IMG/VR virus record: IMGVR_UViG_3300028025_000915 | Location: 1 to 29,578 of that record | Direction: 5' to 3' (one strand) | Source of the DNA: a virus | DNA length: 29,578 nt | Shown: positions 7,094 through 12,175 of the stretch, piece after piece | Layout of the letters: each line of letters starts with the position of its first letter | How positions within the stretch are numbered: position 1 is the first letter of the stretch | Program-made: the position numbers and the translations under genes | Notes under the pieces: generated by a model | Seen by the model: only the letters and a program-made list of their open reading frames with translations | Database searches by the model: none | Told to the model about the DNA's origin: nothing

Positions 7094-7362
7094 TTTATAA
7101 GTTCAAGTGTCTGAGCGAGTAGTGATTCTTCAGTAACATCATATTCTGCTTCAAATCTTCTACGCCCCATTCCGTGAATACTGGTATTTGACCCCCGATG
7201 ATGGTATGGGCAGAGCGGTATAACAGGGGCATCACTTCGTCTACCAGTTCTTCTAATGTGATGCAGTTCTGCTGGCGTTCCCTCATTGCCTTGATGCCGA
7301 CATAGTGAGCATCCCAATTCAGCAATTTTTCTGTATTTTTCTTTTTCACTTTTAGTGGCCAT
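7090..7362 (-). CDS. Ref-like HNH nuclease (RecA-dependent nuclease family)
   Basis: The 90-residue product has a zinc/HNH pattern: GCSLC (C18, C21), AELHHIRR (H34, H35), IPLCPYHHRG (C51, H54, H55) and SIHGMG (H63). This order matches the P1 Ref family of recombination-enhancement nucleases, which cut at RecA-bound D-loops. It could act with host RecA and the phage SSB-like and RecB-like proteins at 10336-11770 in recombination-dependent replication. It overlaps the 57-aa gene before it by 11 bases and the membrane peptide after it by four. A generic HNH endonuclease is the alternative. Confidence 0.85.
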   Translation of the reverse strand: MATKSEKEKYRKIAELGCSLCRHQGNEGTPAELHHIRRTGRRSDAPVIPLCPYHHRGSNTSIHGMGRRRFEAEYDVTEESLLAQTLELIK

Positions 7363-7525
7363 TTATATGATCTACGGTCATCTGTTCTAACTTCTCTGCG
7401 GATTCAGCAATATCTACGCTGATCTCTAGCATTTGGGTTAAGTCGTTACGCCTTAAAGCATCATCGTACATTTTAGATAGTAGTTTGAGAATAAGAAATT
7501 CTTCGGTTATTTTTAATTGTGTCAT
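7352..7525 (-). CDS. Hypothetical helical early protein, 57 aa
   Basis: The 57 residues open MTQLKITEEFLILKLLSKMY and appear entirely helical, with a mix of acidic and hydrophobic residues. I recognise no family. It is a real gene by context: ATG overlaps the stop of the 114-aa gene (ATGA at 7522-7525), and its last eleven bases overlap the Ref-like gene start, so without it there would be a 160-base hole in an otherwise gapless operon. Confidence 0.68.
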   Translation of the reverse strand: MTQLKITEEFLILKLLSKMYDDALRRNDLTQMLEISVDIAESAEKLEQMTVDHINGH

Positions 7526-7866
7526 TTTAGGATTCTATCTTGGTTGCGGTTTGATACTTCTAAAGTTTGCCATGTAGCGTGTCTAAGTCGTGCAGCTTCT
7601 AATTCCCATTTTAATTTTTCTGCGTTTTCTGTAGCTGCTCCAATCGCTTTACATAAATTTTGATAATCTTCGCTTCGATAAGCCTCACGCTCCTGCGCCC
7701 CGATAGTTTGTTCGTTAGTTTCAGCCATTTTAATTGCCTTGAGTGAACTTTTATACGCCTCAAGTTGCGCCAATTCACCTTTTGCTTGTGCATATTTACC
7801 TGCGTTCTCAAGAATAAAGTCTATACATTTATTGGGATCTATCTCTCTCATTTTGTTTGCATCCAT
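7522..7866 (-). CDS. Conserved phage early protein (IDFILxNAxxYAxAK family), 114 aa
   Basis: This 114-residue helical protein has the pattern CIDFILENAGKYAQAKGEL (residues 14-32), then AIKMAETNEQ and AQEREAYRSEDYQ, and ends in a long helix. The pattern recurs in phages of Gram-negative bacteria, usually near recombination or replication genes. No activity is established, and no catalytic motif is visible. Its start lies inside the end of the 47-aa membrane peptide gene (19-base overlap). It is probably cotranslated. Confidence 0.78.
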   Translation of the reverse strand: MDANKMREIDPNKCIDFILENAGKYAQAKGELAQLEAYKSSLKAIKMAETNEQTIGAQEREAYRSEDYQNLCKAIGAATENAEKLKWELEAARLRHATWQTLEVSNRNQDRILK

Positions 7867-7991
7867 AATCCTATACTTCCTATTGAATAGCCTAAAAATG
7901 CTACGGCTAAACCCATGTTGTCTTTAAAAAACGAATCTATAGCGGTGCAAAAATAGATTACGCCTACCGTTGCTACTAACCATCCGCTCAT
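7848..7991 (-). CDS. Two-TM small membrane peptide B, 47 aa
   Basis: This 47-residue peptide has two hydrophobic segments (about 4-18 and 27-43) joined by the turn DSFFKDNMG and is a paralogue of the 48-aa peptide at 6947-7093. Start ATG overlaps the TGA of the TTG-start gene (ATGA, 7988-7991). The end overlaps the 114-aa gene by 19 bases. Function unknown; two copies in one early operon suggest heteromer formation or separate targets. Confidence 0.7.
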   Translation of the reverse strand: MSGWLVATVGVIYFCTAIDSFFKDNMGLAVAFLGYSIGSIGLWMQTK

Positions 7992-8137
7992 TTTCCTAAC
8001 CTTTTTTTTATTAACATTTTCATGCGTTCTTCCGTATTTTTATCTTGTACAAGTAACCGTACAACTTCATCCCAGCCCCGTTTTTTGGCTACGCCTATAT
8101 ACCAATCGACAAGGTAATCTTCATGCTTGTTCTTCAA
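7988..8137 (-). CDS. Small TTG-start protein, 49 aa
   Basis: This frame has no ATG near its beginning. An in-frame TAA three codons upstream leaves TTG at 8137-8135 as the only plausible start. Translated from it, the product reads MKNKHEDYLVDWYIGVAKKR and continues WDEVVRLLVQDKNTEERM, a charged helical sequence that looks like a genuine protein. It overlaps the upstream gene by 17 bases and shares ATGA with the next one. I recognise no family. It would be missed by annotation that requires ATG. Confidence 0.6.
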   Translation of the reverse strand: MKNKHEDYLVDWYIGVAKKRGWDEVVRLLVQDKNTEERMKMLIKKRLGK

Positions 8138-8504
8138 TTTGCTTTATCTTTTGACTAATTCTTGCTCTCCATTGCTGCCATCCCTCACCTGCATAAGCCT
8201 GACAACCGACTTCTTGCGCTTTAGCTTTGGTAAGTTCTTCGCTGGAATACCAAGGTAATTCGGGTTTCTTGATCTTTTTAACTTCCATGTCCAGTTCATC
8301 TTCCCAGCGGCCTTGATTTAGCCAAGTTGCAGGATAAGGGATAAAGTCTTTTTCGGTCTGCTTTAGCTTCCAATATTCCAAGTGCGTAGGAAGGGCTAGA
8401 AACGCATCTTCTTGTTCTTGACGGGTTAGCCTATCCCAAGACTTTTCAGCAGCCCTACGCCCCTGTTTACGGGGATACAAGCTATAAAATTCAGAAAAGT
8501 TCAT
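8121..8504 (-). CDS. Replication-type protein with YPRK domain, 127 aa
   Basis: The protein begins with FSEFYSLYPRKQGRRAAEKSW (start of the domain, residues 3-23) and then FIPYPATWLNQGRWEDEL (54-71). This YPRK...AW...PATWLNQxRWEDEL pattern is familiar as the C-terminal part of phage replication initiators and DnaT-like or helicase-loader proteins. Here it stands alone without the usual N-terminal winged helix. It is therefore the only replication-type protein in the window, and may help load the host helicase. ATG overlaps the previous stop by four bases (8501-8504). The standalone domain may be a reduced gene. Confidence 0.7.
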   Translation of the reverse strand: MNFSEFYSLYPRKQGRRAAEKSWDRLTRQEQEDAFLALPTHLEYWKLKQTEKDFIPYPATWLNQGRWEDELDMEVKKIKKPELPWYSSEELTKAKAQEVGCQAYAGEGWQQWRARISQKIKQIEEQA

Positions 8505-9136
8505 CGTGTTATCTCGTCAAAGTTATAGAACCATTCATCTTTAGCTGACCATTTAGCATGGTTTTCAACGCTATAGACTTCGGTTGGTATCTTAAAGTCA
8601 GGCGTTTTTAGTTCGGCTGGCACAAGCGAAACATCGTACCAAAGGCAACGGTTATTAGGCTGGCAAGCAAATTGCCCGTTATCCAGCTTAATAAAGTTAT
8701 ACGACTTATGTTCTTCAACCCCTTCGCTAAAGGTTGTATCCAATCGATTACTGTCAGGATCGGCAAAATCAATGGTGAACAGGTAATTACCAAAATGAAA
8801 CTGCTTATTCTTACCAAAGTATTTAACCTTCAGCCCACGCAGGTTAGACTTTTCAATTACCGCCATGTCGTAGGATAAACAGTCCCATATCTGCAAATAA
8901 TCCAGCGGCAAAGTGTCTGTAACTTCTTTCCATACATAAGCACTAATTGGCAGCTTATCGTACAACGCACCGTAGTTAGTCAACATGGATTCAATGCGAA
9001 AGGCTTGACCTTTAATGGCTTTAGCGGTCATCCATACGCACGGCTCTAGTTCACCGTGACCCTTCTCATGGTTGTAAAGGTACTCTTTACGAACAAAGCA
9101 TTTAACGGGGGGTATGTTAGCGACTAGGAATGTCAT
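8501..9136 (-). CDS. Conserved phage hypothetical (NIPPVKCFVRKEYLY family), 211 aa
   Basis: The 211-residue product opens MTFLVANIPPVKCFVRKEYLY and carries GHGELEPCVWMTAKAI (27-42) and FRIESMLTNYGALYDKLPIS (47-66). I know this as a conserved protein of phages from aquatic bacteria, with no assigned function. It lacks TM segments and visible catalytic motifs, and seems to be a beta-rich soluble domain. It begins inside the end of the 33-aa membrane peptide gene (ATGA at 9133-9136) and overlaps the YPRK-domain gene by four bases, so the pair may act together in early replication. The link is inference from position only. Confidence 0.85.
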   Translation of the reverse strand: MTFLVANIPPVKCFVRKEYLYNHEKGHGELEPCVWMTAKAIKGQAFRIESMLTNYGALYDKLPISAYVWKEVTDTLPLDYLQIWDCLSYDMAVIEKSNLRGLKVKYFGKNKQFHFGNYLFTIDFADPDSNRLDTTFSEGVEEHKSYNFIKLDNGQFACQPNNRCLWYDVSLVPAELKTPDFKIPTEVYSVENHAKWSAKDEWFYNFDEITR

Positions 9137-9234
9137 TTATTTATCCAAAAAAGGAATATGCCAGCAAGCAGCATAACGGTTGCAAACATAGCAAATACGC
9201 CAATTGCAAACACGATCATCACCGTTTCAATCAT
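9133..9234 (-). CDS. Single-TM peptide, 33 aa
   Basis: MIETVMIVFAIGVFAMFATV begins this 33-residue peptide, whose body is one long hydrophobic helix ending FLFWINK. ATGA overlaps couple it to both neighbours (9231-9234 and 9133-9136). It is likely a membrane microprotein; no family is recognised. Single TM early phage peptides can act as host-membrane toxins or anchors, but nothing here tests that. Confidence 0.6.
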   Translation of the reverse strand: MIETVMIVFAIGVFAMFATVMLLAGIFLFWINK

Positions 9235-9299
9235 ATTGAAAGGGCAAACATTGCGCCAAGAATTGCACCAAGTATGCAAGCACCAATTAAATCTTTCAT
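9231..9299 (-). CDS. First gene of leftward early operon, hydrophobic 22-aa peptide
   Basis: MKDLIGACILGAILGAMFAL followed by SI is a short hydrophobic peptide with small-residue GxxxG-like spacing. It has the clearest ribosome site of the operon, AGGAG, eight bases before its ATG, and it starts about 30 bases downstream of the predicted transcription start of the operator-controlled promoter at 9336-9364. Its overlap with the next gene is ATGA. It might serve mainly as a translational leader for the coupled genes behind it. Confidence 0.55.
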   Translation of the reverse strand: MKDLIGACILGAILGAMFALSI

Positions 9300-9335
9300 G
9301 TCTATCTCCTATTTCACTCGATATTGAGTAATGCT

Positions 9336-9364
9336 AGTTTATTAAGTTATCTTAACTGTTGCAA
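9336..9364 (-). promoter_or_regulatory. Leftward early promoter with embedded operator
   Basis: Reading leftward, TTGCAA (9364-9359), a 17-base spacer, and TAAACT (9341-9336) form a sigma-70 type promoter. The spacer ends in the inverted repeat TTAAGATAACTTAA (9355-9342), which abuts the -10 box. Predicted transcription starts near 9329, just before the AGGAG site of the 22-aa gene. The operator and -10 arrangement repeats almost exactly at 11881-11909. Confidence 0.75.
9342..9355. promoter_or_regulatory. Operator copy 1 (TTAAG-N4-CTTAA)
   Basis: Inverted repeat TTAAGTTATCTTAA with perfect 5-bp arms. It sits in the spacer of the leftward early promoter. Binding of the 73-aa repressor is inferred from placement and recurrence. 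Confidence 0.75.
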
Positions 9365-9628
9365 GTATTTTTTTAAGTGTTGTTTTTTAGTCATAGGTAT
9401 CCCAAAGGTGATAGCACCCCATCCATTCAAGAAGTTGATCTTGAACTAATGCTCCCGAAGGTAGTGTTCATTCGATACAAGGTTGTCTATCACCATTGTC
9501 CTTGTAACTTGTGTAGTCGCCACTCAACGCTACGGGGCTTGCTGTCAGGTGTAAACCAGCCCATGTTCTATTCCACGCCACCCATCTAGGTGCTTAATAT
9601 CGTTTGGAGTACGAATGGGAATGAACAA
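9365..9628. other. Non-coding interval with inverted repeats
   Basis: No convincing gene is present; frames here show no ribosome sites or recognisable protein. The interval holds several inverted repeats: GGTGATAG (9407-9414) with CTATCACC (9487-9494); a TTCAAGA and TCTTGAA hairpin inside that pair (about 9427-9446); CACC and GGTG around CATCTA (about 9581-9594); and GTTCtATTCC with GGAATGAAC (about 9565-9628). Together they suggest a folded RNA or a replication or partition site. Strand and function cannot be assigned. Confidence 0.4.
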
Positions 9629-9723
9629 TAAAAAAGGGCTTTAGGGGTGGCTTTATGCTGAAACGGCTTGGGAAATGCCTCTTATCTCATTTCCTAAACC
9701 CACAAAGTCACCTCTAAAACCCT
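9629..9723 (-). terminator. Long two-stem hairpin ending in U-tract, downstream of repressor
   Basis: Arms 9635-9654 and 9704-9723 pair over 20 positions with a few mismatches or wobbles, and an inner stem pairs GGCTTGGGAAATG (9665-9677) with CATTTCCTAAACC (9688-9700). On the leftward strand the outer stem is followed by CUUUUUU. It therefore can terminate the repressor transcript, keeping it from reading into the early operon. The structure is much longer than an ordinary terminator, so a stable small RNA processed from this transcript is an alternative. Confidence 0.65.
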
Positions 9724-9769
9724 AACTTATCGAGTGTTTCAGTCCTCAATAAACAAATTGTACTACAAC

Positions 9770-9991
9770 TTATTCCAACTCAGGCCAAATTAACCTGTAA
9801 TTTTTAGGAAACAGACTTTTACGGGTAATTAGCCCATGCGATTCTTTTTCTAGCGTTGCTGCCAGCATGACCAGCTTATCCATCGGTATATCACCGTTTT
9901 GCCACATAGACACGGCTGGCACAGATACCCCGACCATTTTGGATACACGGGTACATCCACCCAATAATTTGATAATTGCTGTTGCGTTCAT
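9770..9991 (-). CDS. YdaS/Cro-like helix-turn-helix repressor
   Basis: The 73-residue protein has the YdaS-like pattern: LLGGCTRVSKMVGVSVPAVSM (helix-turn-helix at about 9-32), then MWQNGDIPMDKL, and a C-terminal IWPEL. There is no dimerisation or protease-sensitive domain as in CI-type repressors. Four copies of a palindrome TTAAG-N4-CTTAA lie in promoters around it, one touching its own start codon, so it probably controls itself, both early directions and the promoter at 11.9 kb. No ribosome site precedes ATG and the predicted -10 box ends seven bases upstream, implying leaderless mRNA. With no integrase in sight, the role may be early gene timing rather than lysogeny. Confidence 0.85.
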   Translation of the reverse strand: MNATAIIKLLGGCTRVSKMVGVSVPAVSMWQNGDIPMDKLVMLAATLEKESHGLITRKSLFPKNYRLIWPELE

Positions 9992-10005
9992 GTAAGGTAT
10001 CTTAA
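9992..10005. promoter_or_regulatory. Operator copy 2 abutting repressor start codon
   Basis: GTAAGGTATCTTAA has one mismatch in its left arm compared with the other copies. It overlaps the repressor -10 box and ends at the base before the ATG. The imperfect arm suggests weaker binding and so late autorepression; this is inference. Confidence 0.7.
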
Positions 10006-10027
10006 CTTATTTACAACACTTTTGCAA
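9999..10027 (-). promoter_or_regulatory. Repressor promoter (leaderless type)
   Basis: Leftward, TTGCAA (10027-10022), 17 bases, then TAAGAT (10004-9999). The ATG begins seven bases after the -10 box, so transcription would start at or next to the A of the start codon, as with the leaderless lambda cI transcript from PRM. The -10 box lies inside operator copy 2, which predicts autorepression. Confidence 0.65.
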
Positions 10028-10035
10028 ATAAACAC

Positions 10036-10064
10036 TTGACTATGTGTTTAAGGTATCTTAATAT
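10036..10064 (+). promoter_or_regulatory. Rightward early promoter with embedded operator
   Basis: TTGACT (10036-10041), 17-base spacer, TAATAT (10059-10064). Operator copy 3 spans 10048-10061, filling the spacer and the first bases of the -10 box. The -35 boxes of this promoter and of the leftward repressor promoter are eight bases apart, so polymerases should compete. The first gene starts at 10118. Confidence 0.75.
10048..10061. promoter_or_regulatory. Operator copy 3 (TTAAG-N4-CTTAA)
   Basis: TTAAGGTATCTTAA with perfect 5-bp arms inside the rightward early promoter. The core is identical to copy 2 apart from one arm base. Confidence 0.75.
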
Positions 10065-10117
10065 TGATGTACGGTATGTGCCGTGATAACTACCCAAACG
10101 GGTGAGAAAGACTAAAA

Positions 10118-10339
10118 ATGAGTGATTATGACCAGCAGTTAGCAGACCAAGTTCAGATGCAGTTTGAACTGGATGAAGTATTCAAAGACTTGGAAGATGG
10201 TGTACTTCTTACCGAGCGTCAAATAGACCTATTACGCCATTGCTGCGGATATGTCGCACCTAAACGCAATAACCATGTAAACCCCGTCATTCGTGACATT
10301 GTGAACGACTTTGGTCAAATTTTTGGAGCAAACAAATGA
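10118..10339 (+). CDS. First rightward early protein, hypothetical, 73 aa
   Basis: This acidic 73-residue helical protein (MSDYDQQLADQVQMQFELDE opening) includes LTERQIDLLRHCCGYV at 31-46. I recognise no family. It is first behind the rightward operator-promoter, about 47 bases after the predicted transcription start, with only a weak GAGAAAG ribosome site. It overlaps the SSB-like gene by four bases (ATGA at 10336-10339), so coupled expression with the recombination genes is likely. A regulator or partner of the SSB-like protein are possible but unsupported. Confidence 0.72.
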   Translation: MSDYDQQLADQVQMQFELDEVFKDLEDGVLLTERQIDLLRHCCGYVAPKRNNHVNPVIRDIVNDFGQIFGANK

Positions 10340-10950
10340 TTATTACTGATACGCAAAAAGATTTTAAGATTGCCCCTGCTGGGCTGCATATGGCACGGCT
10401 TTATTCCATCATTGATCTAGGTCATCAAGCTACTGAATGGGCTGGCGAAACCAAGATTATGCACAAGGTTGTATTTACTTGGGAATTGCACGGTGACGAT
10501 GACGCAGGACTTCCGCTAAAAACAGACGAAGGAAAGCCTTTAATCGTGTCCAAGCGATATACCGTTAGTTTAGGCGATCAGGCTCGTCTACGGCAAGATT
10601 TAGAAAGCTGGTCAAATAAAAAGATGACTGCGGAAGACCGCAAGAACTTTGACCTAAAAGGCTTGCTAGGTAAATTTTGCATGGTCAACATTACGCACTC
10701 AGAAGATGGTAAGTACGCCAACATTAGCGGCATTAGCCCTGTACCGTCTGCCTTGCGTAACGCCCAGCCTGAAGGCATCAACCCTACCAATCACTTTTGG
10801 CTGGCTGAGTTTGACCAAGTTAAGTACGATTTGTTGCCTAAGTATTACAAAGAAAAGATTACCGAATCGTCTGAATGGCGTGGGCAAAAACAGCGTGAAG
10901 CTGCTGCACCAAAGATTGAAGATGACAACCTGAACGACATTCCGTTCTAA
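10336..10950 (+). CDS. Phage ssDNA-binding protein with SSB-type acidic tip
   Basis: The 204-residue protein is beta-rich in its first 130 residues (KVVFTWELHG, SKRYTVSLGD, GKFCMVNITHSEDGKYANIS), consistent with an OB-like fold of phage ssDNA-binding proteins. It ends EDDNLNDIPF. This matches the acidic DDDIPF-type tip by which bacterial SSB recruits repair and replication proteins. It lies directly before a RecB-type nuclease, a common phage pairing. The assignment rests on tip, fold pattern and context; I recognise the family from phage annotation but cannot test similarity. The tip predicts binding to host partners such as exonuclease I or RecO. Confidence 0.8.
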   Translation: MIITDTQKDFKIAPAGLHMARLYSIIDLGHQATEWAGETKIMHKVVFTWELHGDDDAGLPLKTDEGKPLIVSKRYTVSLGDQARLRQDLESWSNKKMTAEDRKNFDLKGLLGKFCMVNITHSEDGKYANISGISPVPSALRNAQPEGINPTNHFWLAEFDQVKYDLLPKYYKEKITESSEWRGQKQREAAAPKIEDDNLNDIPF

Positions 10951-10957
10951 TGTAAGA

Positions 10958-11009
10958 GGGGTGAAAGTACACGGTTTTTCCGCTTCGCATACGGAGTACA
11001 AGTAACCCC
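10958..11009 (+). promoter_or_regulatory. Nested hairpin leader before RecB-like nuclease
   Basis: Between the SSB-like stop and the next start are nested complementary segments: GGGGT (10958-10962) with ACCCC (11005-11009), GTAC (10967-10970) with GTAC (10996-10999), and TCCG (10979-10982) with CGGA (10992-10995). The AAAGG ribosome site and ATG follow at once. It may tune translation of the nuclease or be a processing site. No known riboswitch class is recognised. Confidence 0.45.
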
Positions 11010-11026
11010 ACAGATAAAGGTACAAA

Positions 11027-11770
11027 ATGATAGTTAAAGAAAAGGCACAAGAAAATGGTCATTGGTACACCAAAGACGGCACTCCAGCCTATACAACCAT
11101 CGGCAAAACTGGTGAACGGGCAACCACGCTTCGTGACGCACGGAAACTCGGACTTTTGCCTAGTGTTACGACAATTAACGGAATGTTATCGAAAGCAGGG
11201 CTTGATACATGGAAACAGCAGCAAGTCTTATTAGCTGCTTTAACGCTGCCAAGACAGCCTGACGAACCTGAAGCCGACTGGTTGGCTAGGGTAATGCAGG
11301 ATAGCAAAGCTACAGGCAGGGAAGCTGCGGAACGGGGTACGGCTATCCATGCGGTAATTGAAGCGTATTTCGATCAGGTTTATATGCCTGAAAAGCCACC
11401 ATATTTAGATGCGATTGATAGTGCGCTTAAAAGTGCGTTTGGAGAGCAATTGTGGCTGCCTGAGAAGTCGTTTGGGCATCCGCTAGGGTTTGGTGGCAAA
11501 TGCGACTTAATGGCTAAAAACGGCTTTGTAGTTGATTTCAAGACCAAAGATACCGACCTTGATAAAGTCGATGTTTATTTTGAACATGAGATGCAGTTAG
11601 CGGCTTACCGTGAGGGCCTAGGCGTTCCGAATGCTAGATGCGCCATTGTGTTTGTCAACGGCACGACCAATCAGGTCAAGTTGATTGAAATAGAGCAGGA
11701 TCGGCTACAAAATGGCTGGGAATGCTTCCAACACCTATTACGGGTCTATCAGATCAAGAACGGAATATAA
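11027..11770 (+). CDS. RecB/Cas4-type PD-(D/E)XK exonuclease
   Basis: The 247-residue protein shows the ordered motifs of this nuclease family: RGTAIH (H108), GGKCDL (D160), VVDFKTK (D170, K172) and EMQLAAY (Q190, Y194). These give a complete active site. There is no four-cysteine iron-sulfur cluster as in Cas4 proper, so RecB-like exonuclease is a better name. With the SSB-like protein upstream it may form a recombination pair that resects ends; no separate annealing protein is recognisable. The gene has AAAGG as ribosome site and a folded leader 18 bases upstream. Confidence 0.88.
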   Translation: MIVKEKAQENGHWYTKDGTPAYTTIGKTGERATTLRDARKLGLLPSVTTINGMLSKAGLDTWKQQQVLLAALTLPRQPDEPEADWLARVMQDSKATGREAAERGTAIHAVIEAYFDQVYMPEKPPYLDAIDSALKSAFGEQLWLPEKSFGHPLGFGGKCDLMAKNGFVVDFKTKDTDLDKVDVYFEHEMQLAAYREGLGVPNARCAIVFVNGTTNQVKLIEIEQDRLQNGWECFQHLLRVYQIKNGI

Positions 11771-11848
11771 TGGGTACGGGCGGCAGGGTTAGACAAAATC
11801 TATACTCCTTCACGGGACTGCCGACCCACCTCAACTGTTGTTTTTTTA
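11771..11848 (+). terminator. Hairpin after nuclease gene, possible terminator
   Basis: Directly after the stop codon, TGGGT (11771-11775) and CGGCAG (11781-11786) pair with CTGCCG-ACCCA (11828-11838), leaving a 41-base loop. A run of seven T follows about ten bases later (11841-11848 area). The loop and the distance to the T-run are large for a simple intrinsic terminator, but it separates the first rightward unit from the second, which has its own promoter. Confidence 0.45.
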
Positions 11849-11880
11849 CAAATCTAAGGGTATATCCCTAGATAAATTTG

Positions 11881-11909
11881 TTGATATTGTTAAGGTAACT
11901 TAATAAACT
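11881..11909 (+). promoter_or_regulatory. Second rightward promoter with embedded operator
   Basis: TTGATA (11881-11886), 17 bases, then TAAACT (11904-11909). The spacer ends in operator copy 4, directly abutting the -10 box, the same geometry and same -10 sequence as the leftward early promoter at 9336-9364. It would express the lipoprotein and neighbouring genes. AAAGGA precedes the first ATG at 11951. Confidence 0.7.
11890..11903. promoter_or_regulatory. Operator copy 4 (TTAAG-N4-CTTAA)
   Basis: TTAAGGTAACTTAA, perfect 5-bp arms. Nearly 2 kb from the repressor, it extends the regulon to the second rightward unit. Confidence 0.72.
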
Positions 11910-11950
11910 GGTGCTACTCCATTGGGGAGTGAAAAAGAAAGGAATAGATT

Positions 11951-12175
11951 ATGAGTTATGTTTTATCACTTTATGTAGGCGATACCTACTTAGATGTACA
12001 TGGCGGCATTGATAAAGACGAACCCGATATAGGTATTGTGGGCGGTGTCGATATAGACGATGTTTTTATAGCCAATACCGAAATCAGCGTATTAGAAATG
12101 ATCCACAGCATAAGCGGCTGGGATAAATTTAACGACAGCGTTCAAGCTGCATACCAACAAAAGGATCACGCATGA
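11951..12175 (+). CDS. Acidic hypothetical protein, 74 aa
   Basis: This 74-residue acidic protein (MSYVLSLYVGDTYLDVHGGI opening, Asp and Glu rich) has no recognisable family. It has a strong AAAGGA ribosome site and follows an operator-controlled promoter by about 40 bases. Its stop overlaps the lipoprotein start (ATGA at 12172-12175). Acidic early phage proteins can be DNA mimics or inhibitors of host enzymes; this is only a possibility. Confidence 0.7.
   Translation: MSYVLSLYVGDTYLDVHGGIDKDEPDIGIVGGVDIDDVFIANTEISVLEMIHSISGWDKFNDSVQAAYQQKDHA

Noticed and set aside
9130-9327. 65-codon rightward frame
   Set aside because: Opposite to two coupled leftward microgenes with good overlaps and a strong ribosome site; composition is not protein-like.
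9480-9560. tRNA-like fold in the gene-free region
   Set aside because: GTTC segments are present, but no standard T-arm, anticodon arm or acceptor pairing could be assembled on either strand.
9377-9589. 70-codon rightward frame in the non-coding interval
   Set aside because: No ribosome site, promoter or protein-like pattern; the region shows inverted repeats, so RNA or DNA structure is a better explanation.
10958-11009. Hammerhead-type ribozyme
   Set aside because: A GAAA is present beside nested stems, but the conserved CUGANGA core is missing.
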